The position numbers and the translations under genes were made by a program. From JAWXBR01 sp046595995 (GTDB lineage: Bacteria > Bacteroidota > Ignavibacteria > Kapaibacteriales > Kapaibacteriaceae), in assembly GCA_046595995.1 (NCBI GenBank), contig JBKJNB010000034.1:1-64000 (forward strand): a stretch of DNA of 64,000 bases. Direction: 5' to 3'. A model generated the notes under the pieces. That model was not told the origin of the DNA and made no database searches. It saw nothing but the letters and a program-made list of their open reading frames with translations. Position 1 is the first letter of the stretch; each line of letters begins with the position of its first letter. Positions 35,409 through 45,332 of this stretch are shown piece after piece.

Positions 35409-38400
35409 ATGTCGAACACTTTCTTCGCCGACCCGATTCTCAATTCGCCGTACGAGTACCCCAAGGCACACTGGGAGCTTGATGACGATGGTCAACCAAC
35501 GCATGAGGTTGTCGCAACCCGGCGCAGGGCGCGCTTCATCACGCCGATACCAGCTCCAAGAAAAAGGAAAGCCAAAGAGGTACAGGTAGAGGCCGAGTTC
35601 AACGAAGGTCCATCTACCGCAGACCAGCAGTACAAGTCGTCAGAGACAATCAATGCAGTGCGCGAGATGGTGGACAAATGGCGTGCGATACCGAATTCGA
35701 ATGACTGGCATGTTACACCAGTAACAGCGACGCTGCTGCGGTATTGGCGGACGCATGAGTTTAACGGACCCAAACCATTTTTCTGTCAGCTCGAAGCCGT
35801 AGAGACTGCCATCTGGCTAACAGAAGTGGCCCCTAAAATGGGCAAGCAGACGCAGTCCATTCTTAAGTCGCTCGAAGATTCCAACCTCGATGCAAACCCC
35901 GAACTCTCTCGCCTTTCACTGAAACTCGCAACGGGCGCAGGCAAGACAACGGTGATGGCTATGCTTATTGCATGGCAGACTGTTAACGCCGCACGCACAC
36001 CGAATAGCAAGAAATTCACAAGAGGCTTCTTAATCGTTACGCCAGGCATCACCATTCGCGATCGTCTGCGTGTTCTGCAACCGAACGATCCTGAGAGTTA
36101 TTACGAGTCGCGCGAGTTGGTGCCCAGGGACATGTTACCAGAAATGTTCAAGGCGAAGATTGTGATCACCAATTATCATGCATTCAAGCTGCGCGAACGA
36201 TTGGAGATTTCGAAAGGCGGACGTCTACTGCTGCAAGGACGTGGTGGCGCACCGATCGAGACCATAGAGTCAGAAGGACAATTGATACAGCGCGTGATGC
36301 CAGAGCTCATGAGCATGCGCGATGTGCTTGTTATTAACGACGAAGCGCATCACTGCTACCGCGAAAAGCCCCTTCCCCCAGATGCAGAAGTATTAAAGGG
36401 AGACGAGCGCGAAGAAGCAGAAGAGAACAACGAAGCTGCGCGACTCTGGATTAGCGGAATCGAAATGGTGAAACGGAAGCTCGGTATACAGCGAGTGCTG
36501 GACCTTTCTGCGACACCGTTTTTTCTGCGCGGATCTGGATATGCCGAAGGCACGATCTTCCCATGGACGATGAGCGACTTCTCGCTAATGGATGCAATCG
36601 AGTGTGGCATCGTGAAGCTACCGCGCGTTCCGATTTCGGAAAATATCCCCGGAAACGAAATGCCCGTATTTCGAAACCTGTGGGAGCATATCAGTGCTGA
36701 CATGCCAAAGAAGGGGCGGAAGTGGGCTGGTGAACTCGACCCATTAAAGATTCCTGTGAAGCTGCAAACTGCGCTCGAAGCGCTATACGGTATCTATAGA
36801 AAAACGTTCGACACGTGGCAAGCAGCGAACATGGCTTCGCCACCATGCTTCATTATCGTGTGCCAGAACACATCCATTTCAGATCTCGTGTTTAAATATG
36901 TGTCAGGGTTCTTTAGAACGCTCGACGACGGTACTAAACAATTTGAGAATGGCAAACTAAAGCTGTTCTCTAATTTCAACGACGATGGCACACCGCTGTC
37001 ACGTCCGAACACACTCCTTATCGACAGTCAACAACTCGAAGCCGGCGATGCCCTCGACGATGTATTTCTTAACGCGGCTTCTGCAGAACTCGATGTGTTC
37101 CGCAGCGAAGTTGCAACAAGAGCTGGCGACATGCGGGCAGGCGAGAACCTCACAGATGCACAGATCCTTCGCGAGGTAATGAACACCGTCGGAAAGGAAG
37201 GAAAACTTGGTGCCTCTATCCGTTGTGTGGTATCGGTCTCGATGCTTACAGAAGGATGGGATGCGAACACCGTAACACATGTGCTAGGGGTTCGTGCGTT
37301 TGGAACGCAGTTGTTATGCGAGCAGGTGATTGGACGTGCCTTGCGACGCCAGTCGTATGAGTTGAACCCTGATACAGGACGCTTCAATGTCGAATACGCC
37401 GATGTGTTAGGCATACCGTTCGACTTTACATCAGAGCCAGTGGTTGTTGGGCCGCAACCACCACGCGAAACCGTCGAGGTCCGCGCAGTACGTCCAGAAC
37501 GCGACCATCTCGCAATCTCGTTCCCTCGTGTCGTCGGCTACCGCACCGAGTTACCGAACGAGCGTCTCGTTGCAACATTCACCGCCGACTCTGTTCTCGA
37601 ACTCACACCCGACCTGGTGGGTCCGACCATTACGCACAACGCGGGCATTATTGGCGAAGGCATCACGCTCGACCTCGATCACCTCGACGAGGTGCGTCGG
37701 TCAACGCTGTGTTACCACTTAACGAAGCACCTCGTAACCAACACATTCCGCGAACCTGGTGAAGCTCCGAAGCTGCACTTGTTCGGTCAGCTCAAGAGCA
37801 TAGCGGCACAATGGCTCGACCAATGCCTCGTTTGCCGTGGTAACACCTTCGAAGCACAACTCGTGTACCTCCAGCTTGCCGACATGGCATGCGAGCGTAT
37901 TGCGGCTGCGATCAGCAAGACAAACGAGGGAGTGAATGCCATGCAAGCACTCATCGACCCATTCAATCCGACTGGCTCTTCGAACCACGTCCGTTTTCTT
38001 ACGTCGAAGAAAAGTCGCTGGCTAACCGACGCGAACAAGTGCCAAATCAATTGGGTTGTACTTGATAGCGATTGGGAAGCCGAATTCTGTCGCATTGCAG
38101 AGCACCATTCGTCAGTCGTCGCCTACGTAAAGAATCACGGACTCCATTTCGAGATTCCGTATCGCAGTGGCGCGGAGCAGCGCACGTACATTCCAGACTT
38201 CATTGTGCTAGTCGACGATGGTCGCGGCACGGATGACCTCTTACATCTGATTGTCGAAATTAAAGGCTTCCGCAACGAGAATGCGAAAGACAAAAAACTT
38301 GCCGTCGAGAATTACTGGATCCCGGGCATCAACAACGCCAAGACCTACGGACGCTGGGCTTTTCTCGAACTGACGAGCGTTTGGGACATGAACGACGAGT

Positions 38401-38450
38401 TCGGGAAGAGCCTCACCCAAGTGGCTGCAATAGTCGAAAATGCATCGTGA
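35409..38450 (+). CDS. BPTD_3080-type restriction helicase-nuclease (type III Res-like)
   Basis: The product has 1013 residues. Opening NTFFADPILNSPYEYPKAHWELDDDGQPT is typical of the BPTD_3080 restriction family. Superfamily 2 motifs are GAGKT 176-180, DEAHHCYREKP from 311 and SATPFFLRGSGY. A C-terminal PD-(D/E)xK site is visible as D930..E950-I-K952 (PDFIVLVDDG..LIVEIKG). It would translocate on and cut DNA lacking the methylation made by the Mod subunit downstream. The ATG at 35409 is preferred to GTG 35403. No damage is seen. Confidence 0.9.
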   Translation: MSNTFFADPILNSPYEYPKAHWELDDDGQPTHEVVATRRRARFITPIPAPRKRKAKEVQVEAEFNEGPSTADQQYKSSETINAVREMVDKWRAIPNSNDWHVTPVTATLLRYWRTHEFNGPKPFFCQLEAVETAIWLTEVAPKMGKQTQSILKSLEDSNLDANPELSRLSLKLATGAGKTTVMAMLIAWQTVNAARTPNSKKFTRGFLIVTPGITIRDRLRVLQPNDPESYYESRELVPRDMLPEMFKAKIVITNYHAFKLRERLEISKGGRLLLQGRGGAPIETIESEGQLIQRVMPELMSMRDVLVINDEAHHCYREKPLPPDAEVLKGDEREEAEENNEAARLWISGIEMVKRKLGIQRVLDLSATPFFLRGSGYAEGTIFPWTMSDFSLMDAIECGIVKLPRVPISENIPGNEMPVFRNLWEHISADMPKKGRKWAGELDPLKIPVKLQTALEALYGIYRKTFDTWQAANMASPPCFIIVCQNTSISDLVFKYVSGFFRTLDDGTKQFENGKLKLFSNFNDDGTPLSRPNTLLIDSQQLEAGDALDDVFLNAASAELDVFRSEVATRAGDMRAGENLTDAQILREVMNTVGKEGKLGASIRCVVSVSMLTEGWDANTVTHVLGVRAFGTQLLCEQVIGRALRRQSYELNPDTGRFNVEYADVLGIPFDFTSEPVVVGPQPPRETVEVRAVRPERDHLAISFPRVVGYRTELPNERLVATFTADSVLELTPDLVGPTITHNAGIIGEGITLDLDHLDEVRRSTLCYHLTKHLVTNTFREPGEAPKLHLFGQLKSIAAQWLDQCLVCRGNTFEAQLVYLQLADMACERIAAAISKTNEGVNAMQALIDPFNPTGSSNHVRFLTSKKSRWLTDANKCQINWVVLDSDWEAEFCRIAEHHSSVVAYVKNHGLHFEIPYRSGAEQRTYIPDFIVLVDDGRGTDDLLHLIVEIKGFRNENAKDKKLAVENYWIPGINNAKTYGRWAFLELTSVWDMNDEFGKSLTQVAAIVENAS

Positions 38451-38536
38451 GCTGTACTAGGTTGTAAGGTAAGTCTGCAGAACTAAAATTGTAATACATG
38501 TTAATGAGTTGGGTGCGCCACGGAGACACCAAGAAA

Positions 38537-40447
38537 ATGACAACAACATCCTTTCAAACGAATCCGATTTCACTTGAATCATTATTGCAACAATGCAGCG
38601 CAGGGAAAATTCAGTTACCCGATTTTCAGCGTAGTTGGGTTTGGTCTATAGACCGGATACTTGGTCTGATAGCTTCTGTTTCTAGCGCCTTTCCCATCGG
38701 TGCACTCATGACACTAGAATCCAAATCAGGGAACACACTGTTTGCTCGTCGCCCTATCCAAGGAGCAGATGAGGGAGCATTACGCGCAACACCGGCTGAG
38801 CTTCTTCTGGATGGGCAACAGCGTTTGACTGCGTTGTATCAAGCATGTTATAGACATAACATCGTTGAGAATACCACACTCAAGAAGGGGGCTTGGTTTT
38901 ACTTCGACATCGCAAAGTCGCTGGATCCAAAGTGTGATCGTGAAGATGCCATATTCTCCATTCGCAGTGATCGCCATATCGTCGACTTCTTCGGCAAAGA
39001 CATCAGGCTTGATCTTTCTTCGCCTGAGCTAGAGTACGAGCATATGATGTTTCCCGTCAATCGGGCATTCGATTGGGACCAGTGGCAAGACGGTTTTGTC
39101 GATTACTGGAAGGATGATGCAAAAAGGGCAATGTTCAGGGAATTCAAGAACAGCGTTCTACAGAACTTCAAATCGTACAGCGTCCCTGTAATCAAGCTAG
39201 ATGAAAGCACATCCTCTGAAGCAGTCTGTCTTGTGTTCGAAAAAGTCAACACAGGTGGCAAAGCATTGGATGCATTCGAACTCCTCACTGCGATGTATGC
39301 TGCCAAGGGCTTTCGGCTTCGCGACGACTGGCTAGGCACTGCTAGCTCGAAAGGATTACATACCACACTGATGGAGTGCGGCCACGCGGCCGAACAAAAG
39401 GTAGGAGTATTGGCCAAGGTTTCTAGTACGGATTTTCTACAAGCGATTGCACTCCGCCATACCAAAGAGGTTCGTAATAATAGTATGTTGGCTGGGATCA
39501 GTGAAAGCTCATTACCGGCCGTCAGGGCTTCCCGCCAGTCATTGTTAGATCTGCCTCTCACAGCCTACATCAAGTATCGGGATGAAGTAGAGATGGGATT
39601 CAAGATGGTCGCAAAATTTTTGCGTCAACAGAACATACACAAAGCCATAGACGTGCCCTATCAAACGCAGTTAGTACCATTGGCTGCAATCTTTTCTGAG
39701 TTTGGTGACAGGGCCGAACACAGTACAAACATGAACAAGATCGCACATTGGTTCTGGTGCGGAATCTTTGGCGAGCTGTACAGTAGTGCCGTTGAGAGCC
39801 GTTTCGCAAAGGATATTGTGGACGTCCCGTTGTGGCTCGATGGTGGACCAGAACCCAGCACCGTGATCGATGGCGTGTTCCGGTCAGAGCGATTGATAAA
39901 AATTCGTACTCGATTGTCGGCTGCCTACAAAGGCATTCATGCGCTCCTGATGCGTGAGGGTGCAAAAGACTTTCGAAGCGGGCAAGGTTACGACGTGACA
40001 GTATTTTTTGACGAAGCAGTGGACATACATCATATTTTTCCGCAAAAGTGGTGCGAATCCCACCATATAGCTCCGGATGTATATGATACCGTTATCAATA
40101 AGACGCCATTAAGCTATCGGACGAATCGAATCATCGGGGGTGTTGCGCCATCCAAATATCTTTCTCGATTGGAAGAAGGGAAAATCAACCCCCAGGGCAA
40201 AGTCGTGGAGCCCGCGTTGGATCGCGCTCTACTGGACTCGTATTTAGCATCTCATTGTATAGACCCAACACTACTGCGTACAGATGACTTCTCTGTATTC
40301 ATGGATGAACGTAGAAAAGCCCTGTTGAACCTTATAAGTAAGGCTACAGGACATCCAGTGATCGAGCCACTTTCCGGCTCCGACCCAGATGACGAACAGG
40401 AAGAACCCATGCCAATGGATTATGAAAACTTGGAGGGCGTCAGCTAA
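38537..40447 (+). CDS. DUF262/DUF1524 (GmrSD-like) HNH nuclease protein
   Basis: The product has 636 residues. The DUF262 part has LPDFQRSWVWSIDRI and LLDGQQRLTALY (D92GQQR96), which in GmrSD-type enzymes form an NTP-binding/hydrolysing ParB-like domain. The C-terminal part has IHHIFPQKWC (H498-H499), followed by an Asn/Arg pattern (NKTPLSYRTNRIIGG), typical of the DUF1524 HNH nuclease. GmrSD enzymes restrict modified phage DNA. Here the gene is lodged inside the Res-Mod operon, only about 80 nt after Res and 4 nt before Mod. An alternative start is 38498. Confidence 0.88.
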   Translation: MTTTSFQTNPISLESLLQQCSAGKIQLPDFQRSWVWSIDRILGLIASVSSAFPIGALMTLESKSGNTLFARRPIQGADEGALRATPAELLLDGQQRLTALYQACYRHNIVENTTLKKGAWFYFDIAKSLDPKCDREDAIFSIRSDRHIVDFFGKDIRLDLSSPELEYEHMMFPVNRAFDWDQWQDGFVDYWKDDAKRAMFREFKNSVLQNFKSYSVPVIKLDESTSSEAVCLVFEKVNTGGKALDAFELLTAMYAAKGFRLRDDWLGTASSKGLHTTLMECGHAAEQKVGVLAKVSSTDFLQAIALRHTKEVRNNSMLAGISESSLPAVRASRQSLLDLPLTAYIKYRDEVEMGFKMVAKFLRQQNIHKAIDVPYQTQLVPLAAIFSEFGDRAEHSTNMNKIAHWFWCGIFGELYSSAVESRFAKDIVDVPLWLDGGPEPSTVIDGVFRSERLIKIRTRLSAAYKGIHALLMREGAKDFRSGQGYDVTVFFDEAVDIHHIFPQKWCESHHIAPDVYDTVINKTPLSYRTNRIIGGVAPSKYLSRLEEGKINPQGKVVEPALDRALLDSYLASHCIDPTLLRTDDFSVFMDERRKALLNLISKATGHPVIEPLSGSDPDDEQEEPMPMDYENLEGVS

Positions 40448-40451
40448 AAGT

Positions 40452-43400
40452 ATGGCGAAGAAGACTCCAGTACCGAAGACCGTCGAGGCACTTACTCACT
40501 CCGACGCATCGCGCACTAATATTCCTACGGCAGAACACCAGACCATGATGGTAGATGCAGAGGCGAAACCAACGCAGGTCTCATATATAAGGGGAGTGAA
40601 GGGGCTCGAAGACGAAAAGGAAAAGCGCAATCGCGATCTCGACCCACAACTCGTGTGGCGCGGCAAGGACTCACAAGACTGGAGCGATCTCGTTGTAGCT
40701 GCACCACCCCTGTACATCCAGGAAAAGGTCCACCCGAAAGTCCTCATCGACGACTTACGACGTCAGACCGAAGCCGACAACAAACGCGACACGCCCACCC
40801 TCGACCTCTTCGGCGACTTCAACGGTCTTCCCCATGGCGCAGACAAAACCGAATTCTATCAGCACGATCAGAATTGGTCGAACCGCATGATCCTCGGCGA
40901 CTCGCTGCAAGTAATGGCGAGCTTAGCCGAACGCGAAGGCCTCCGTGGCAAGGTGCAATGCATCTACTTCGACCCCCCTTACGGAATCAAGTTCAATAGC
41001 AACTTCCAGTGGTCCACCACCAGCCGCGACGTCAAGGACGGCAACACAGCCCACATAACACGCGAACCCGAACAAGTAAAAGCCTTTCGCGACACATGGC
41101 GCGATGGTATACATAGTTACCTAACCTATCTGCGTGACCGGCTCACCGTGGCGCGAGATCTTCTTACGGACTCAGGTTCGATCTTCTTGCAGATTGGTGA
41201 TGAGAATGTGCATCGCGTCCGCGCGCTCATTGATGAGGTGTTTGGGGAAACGAACCACGTGATCGAGATTAAATTCCGAACAACTAGCAATCGTACGGCT
41301 GACTTTCTGCCCTCAATATTCGACACGATCGTCGTTTACGCCAAGGACAAGTCGCAATGCAAGTTCCGCCGTCCGTACAAATCGAAAGAATATGCTGATG
41401 TTTCACAGGATTCCTATGGCTGCATTGAAATCGATAGGTTTGAATGGCGTCGCTTAACTAAGTCGGAAAAGGAAGCCCCCAAAGATGCCGAGAAGATTGG
41501 GCATCTCTTCGGCTTAGGAGACCTAACGTCATCGCACGAGTATATCCGAGACACCTTCGAATGGCAGGGAGGCAAGTTCGACCCGAAGAAGCGATACTGG
41601 TCCACGTCGCTTGCTGGCCTTCGTAGTTTGGGACGCGCCAATCGGCTTTGCGACGTCAACGGCACTCTTCGTTACAAGCGGATATTTAATGACACCCCTG
41701 CGTCACCACTGACAAACATTTGGGATGACACAGGAAGCGGTTCTCAAACGGAAGAGCGCACATACGTTGTTCAAACGGTGTCCAAAGCTATAGAGCGCTG
41801 TCTCTTGATGGCGACCGACCCAGGCGACCTCGTGCTCGACCCTACATGTGGTTCGGGGACAACTGCCACAGTCGCCGAACAATGGGGACGTCGCTGGATT
41901 ACCATTGATACCTCGCGTGTTGCTCTTGCTCTGGCGCGAGCTCGTGTCATGGGTGCACGCTATCCATTCTACCATCTGGCCGACTCAGTGGAAGGTCAGA
42001 AGAAGGAATCGGAAGTAACAAAGACTCCGATCAACGCAAAACCAGTTGCTGGTATAGTGAGCAAGGGCTTCGTGTACGAGCGCGTGCCGCACATCACGCT
42101 GAAGTCGATTGCCAACAATGCTGAGATTGACGTCATTCATGCGAAGTACGAGCAAGAACTCTCACAGGAACTCAACAACCTAAGTAGACAGCTTAAGGCA
42201 TTAGCAAGCAGACGGCAACACGCACTTGGTACGGGTGAGAACATAGTCATACATGCCGTGCCGTTGCCTTTGGAGGAATGGACGGTGCCGAGGCAAGTGC
42301 CATATCAACTCTCAGACGAAGATGCAAAGCTCGTGCAGGATGTGTACGAGAATGAGTTGAAGCCAAAGACCTATGTCGAGTACGACGACCCATTCGACAT
42401 GCTCGACAATATGACTTATCCGGAATTGCCCCCTTACATTACTTTCGCGGTGTACTTGCGTATGTACTGGGATAAACGGATAGCTCGGCAGAAGGAAATT
42501 GATGCATCGATTGCAGCAAGAGCCGAGTACGAGTACTTGTATGACAAGCCGTACGAAGACAAGAAGAAGGTTCGTGTTGCCGGGCCGTTCACAGTAGAGA
42601 GTTTGAGCCCGCACCGCATCCTCTCAATGGACGAAAACGACGAATTCGTGCAAGGCGTAGCAGAATCTAAACTCGGTTACGGTCGCGAGCGGGACTTTGT
42701 TGAGATTATTCTCGACAACCTAAAGGTTGCTGGCGTACAGCAGTCGCACAAAGCCGATAAGATTGTATTCTCTTCATTGGCACCATGGCCCGGAGACTCG
42801 ATTTGTGCGGACGGTCGATACATGGAGGGTGATGTCGAGAGGCGTGCTGCAGTTTTCATTGGTCCGGAGTTCGGTACCGTTACACGTCCGGACCTCGTCG
42901 CTGCCGCAAGAGAATCTGCCGAGGCTGGCTTTGACACGTTGATCTCGTGCGCCTTCGCATACGAAGCACATGTGTCTGATCTAAGTAAGATGGGCAGCAT
43001 GCCCATCCTCAAAGCGCGGATGAACGCCGACTTGCACATGGCTGAGGACTTGAAAACAACGGACAAAGGAAATCTTTTTGTTGTGTTCGGAGAGCCCGAC
43101 CTGGAAATTCTTGATGCGGGTGGAAATCAGATCAAGGTCAAAATCAACGGTGTTGATGTATTTCATCCAAACTCGGGCGAGGTCCGTAGCGACAGCATCG
43201 ACGGTATCGCGTGTTGGTTCATCGACACCGACTACAACGAAGAAAGCTTCTTTGTGCGTCAGGCGTACTTCCTCGGTGCGAACGACCCGTACTCGGCACT
43301 AAAGACAACCTTAAAGGCAGAGATAAACGAGGAAGCGTGGGAGTCGCTACATAGCGACGTGTCACGTCCGTTTGACAAGCCTACAACGGGAAGAATTGCC

Positions 43401-43457
43401 GTGAAGGTGATCAATCATTTGGGGGATGAGGTGATGAAGGTGTTTAGAGTGAACTGA
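40452..43457 (+). CDS. Type III-like Mod DNA methyltransferase (beta class, N6-adenine)
   Basis: The product has 1001 residues. The catalytic motif IV D174PPYG178 precedes the AdoMet motif I D463PTCGSG469, which defines the beta class. The separation of nearly 300 residues includes the target recognition region. The C-terminal 400 residues match the long tail of BPTD_3080-associated Mod proteins. It methylates host DNA and so protects it from the Res nuclease. The ATG at 40452 (MAKKTPVPK) lies just after the DUF262 stop; a longer start at 40389 would overlap that gene. The stop overlaps the next ATG (TGATG). Confidence 0.92.
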   Translation: MAKKTPVPKTVEALTHSDASRTNIPTAEHQTMMVDAEAKPTQVSYIRGVKGLEDEKEKRNRDLDPQLVWRGKDSQDWSDLVVAAPPLYIQEKVHPKVLIDDLRRQTEADNKRDTPTLDLFGDFNGLPHGADKTEFYQHDQNWSNRMILGDSLQVMASLAEREGLRGKVQCIYFDPPYGIKFNSNFQWSTTSRDVKDGNTAHITREPEQVKAFRDTWRDGIHSYLTYLRDRLTVARDLLTDSGSIFLQIGDENVHRVRALIDEVFGETNHVIEIKFRTTSNRTADFLPSIFDTIVVYAKDKSQCKFRRPYKSKEYADVSQDSYGCIEIDRFEWRRLTKSEKEAPKDAEKIGHLFGLGDLTSSHEYIRDTFEWQGGKFDPKKRYWSTSLAGLRSLGRANRLCDVNGTLRYKRIFNDTPASPLTNIWDDTGSGSQTEERTYVVQTVSKAIERCLLMATDPGDLVLDPTCGSGTTATVAEQWGRRWITIDTSRVALALARARVMGARYPFYHLADSVEGQKKESEVTKTPINAKPVAGIVSKGFVYERVPHITLKSIANNAEIDVIHAKYEQELSQELNNLSRQLKALASRRQHALGTGENIVIHAVPLPLEEWTVPRQVPYQLSDEDAKLVQDVYENELKPKTYVEYDDPFDMLDNMTYPELPPYITFAVYLRMYWDKRIARQKEIDASIAARAEYEYLYDKPYEDKKKVRVAGPFTVESLSPHRILSMDENDEFVQGVAESKLGYGRERDFVEIILDNLKVAGVQQSHKADKIVFSSLAPWPGDSICADGRYMEGDVERRAAVFIGPEFGTVTRPDLVAAARESAEAGFDTLISCAFAYEAHVSDLSKMGSMPILKARMNADLHMAEDLKTTDKGNLFVVFGEPDLEILDAGGNQIKVKINGVDVFHPNSGEVRSDSIDGIACWFIDTDYNEESFFVRQAYFLGANDPYSALKTTLKAEINEEAWESLHSDVSRPFDKPTTGRIAVKVINHLGDEVMKVFRVN

Positions 43458-44155
43458 TGGATCGTAGTCAACAGCACGAAGCACTGATCTCCGATTTACA
43501 GATCATTAATGCTCTGATCGCCACCATTATCATAACCGAACCGTTAGTGTTTCCGAAGTTGCCTCCGATCAACTACGCTCCTGGGATGTCCTGGAGCATG
43601 AACGGAGAAACGCGAGCACTGCACACTCAGACGTTCAAACTTGCCCTATTAAAATCTGGTGTAATGGCAATGCGTACCCTGTCCAATTTGCTTGGATTAG
43701 GTGTGACCAAGAAGCAACCTTACAAGTTGGTCGACAAGCCCGCTCCAAGTTCATCAAGTGACGATTTGCACGTCAGTCATATCACAGGTGCTCGTGGTTT
43801 GACAGTTTTGGATGTCATGGAATTTTCGCGTACTGGTCACCCACTACTTGACGAGCATGGAGTACAAGTGCCTTTCGACGAGGTTTACCTGCGCGTTCTC
43901 AAGGTCGTGGATAAATCGGTTGCTCATCTAACGCATGATAGCGAATGGAGTAGTTACTATTCTGGTGCTATTGTCGGCGTGGGAACGTTCGTAACGGTGG
44001 CGATACAGATCGCTGTGCTTAGAACTTCGTGGAATGATGCATTCGATGAGCTCGTATTCTCGAATACAAAACAGCTACTGCCAACTGCACACCATAACGA
44101 ATACATGAAGATGATCGCAGACTACCATGCTGATATGCAACTCGTGTTAGCCTGA
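43457..44155 (+). CDS. Unknown protein in the defence cluster
   Basis: The product has 232 residues. ATG overlaps the Mod stop by 1 nt, so it is translated with Mod. One moderately hydrophobic segment (YYSGAIVGVGTFVTVAIQIAVLRTSW near residue 178) may be a membrane helix or a buried helix; a second hydrophobic stretch lies near residues 15-30. I recognise no family. Tight coupling suggests a function tied to the restriction system, for example an accessory or immunity factor, which is inference. Confidence 0.7.
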   Translation: MDRSQQHEALISDLQIINALIATIIITEPLVFPKLPPINYAPGMSWSMNGETRALHTQTFKLALLKSGVMAMRTLSNLLGLGVTKKQPYKLVDKPAPSSSSDDLHVSHITGARGLTVLDVMEFSRTGHPLLDEHGVQVPFDEVYLRVLKVVDKSVAHLTHDSEWSSYYSGAIVGVGTFVTVAIQIAVLRTSWNDAFDELVFSNTKQLLPTAHHNEYMKMIADYHADMQLVLA

Positions 44156-44183
44156 CATTTACTTGTCACACATTGATGTAACA

Positions 44184-45326
44184 ATGTGCGACCTGTTGCA
44201 GCACTGCGGTAGTTCAGCAACAATTAAACTGCACTTAGTGAAAACTCTACCACCGATAGAGCCGCATACAGAAGCAAAACATAAGCTCCTAAGCCAATAC
44301 ATTGAGTCTTGGTTTGGTGTCATGTCGAACCGTAGAGACAGCCCTACACTCCTATTCGTCGACGGATTTTGTGGTCCCGATAAGTACGAGGGGGGTGAAT
44401 CCGGATCACCTACGATTGCACTTCGGTGCGCTGCAAAATTGATCAAGCCGCCACAAAGGGTGGAGTTTGTTTTTATCGATCGCGATGAAAAAACTCTCGA
44501 AGCACTTGAACAGAACATCGCGAGGTTTCGAAAGTTGAGCCATTTTAAGATCACCGTCAAGAAAGGCGACTTCTCAGAAATCATCGCTGAGGTTGTGGAT
44601 GCCAAACTCCTCCTAGGACTACAGAGCACTCCAGCGTTCATGTTCGTAGATCCGTTTGGATGGAGCCAAGCTGGACTTCCGACGATGGCAAAAATCTTTG
44701 AATTGAAAAGTGTTGAGGTGCTTTTCAATCTAATGACTGATCATATCAATCGCTTTGCGACAAACCACCCAGATCCAGATGTTCAGGCTCAATTTGGCAG
44801 GCTACTTGGAGATGATGGTGTGAAACGCGTTTCGGATTCGCTGAACAGAGCTGAAGAGATCAGGACGGTCTTTGTTCAAAACATGCAGCGTATGGCTAGA
44901 TATGTGTTACCCTTTACGATGGTTGTACGCGGTCGCAAGCACAACGATTTGATCTGGTCTGGGAATCACGTGCGCGGCAACGCCATAATGAAGAAAGTGA
45001 TGTATAAGGTGTCTGATGATGTTGATTTCTTTCATAATAACCAGTCTTTCACAGGTCGGTTAGCGCTTGATTCCGATGTTCTCGCTTCTGCGGTTTGGAG
45101 AGATGTACTTCTTCCGCACCTTGATAAGGCTGGTACTGAAGTTGCAGTAAGTGAGTTGTACACGATGGTCGAGGAGGGACCTAGGTATCTTGAGGCGCAT
45201 GCAAGACGTGCTTTGATTGTAGCAGAGCAGCAGGGTGAGATAGCAGTCAATCCCATTAAGGCAGACGGAACGAGAAGGATTAGCGGGAGCTTCCCACCGA
45301 CCACACTTGTTCAAATTCGGAAGTAA
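44184..45326 (+). CDS. tcmP: Three-Cys-motif partner protein TcmP
   Basis: The product has 380 residues. The segment IEPHTEAKHKLLSQYIESWFGVM followed by LLFVDGFCGPDKYEGGESGSPTIAL and FVFIDRD is the TcmP pattern: a DNA-methyltransferase-like Rossmann fold without obvious catalytic NPPY/DPPY motif. TcmP genes are typically next to a three-Cys radical-SAM-like protein, as here (7-nt gap to the next gene). The reaction is unknown, and association with defence loci is the main clue. A TTG at 44163 would add 7 residues. Confidence 0.85.
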   Translation: MCDLLQHCGSSATIKLHLVKTLPPIEPHTEAKHKLLSQYIESWFGVMSNRRDSPTLLFVDGFCGPDKYEGGESGSPTIALRCAAKLIKPPQRVEFVFIDRDEKTLEALEQNIARFRKLSHFKITVKKGDFSEIIAEVVDAKLLLGLQSTPAFMFVDPFGWSQAGLPTMAKIFELKSVEVLFNLMTDHINRFATNHPDPDVQAQFGRLLGDDGVKRVSDSLNRAEEIRTVFVQNMQRMARYVLPFTMVVRGRKHNDLIWSGNHVRGNAIMKKVMYKVSDDVDFFHNNQSFTGRLALDSDVLASAVWRDVLLPHLDKAGTEVAVSELYTMVEEGPRYLEAHARRALIVAEQQGEIAVNPIKADGTRRISGSFPPTTLVQIRK

Positions 45327-45332
45327 GAAGAA

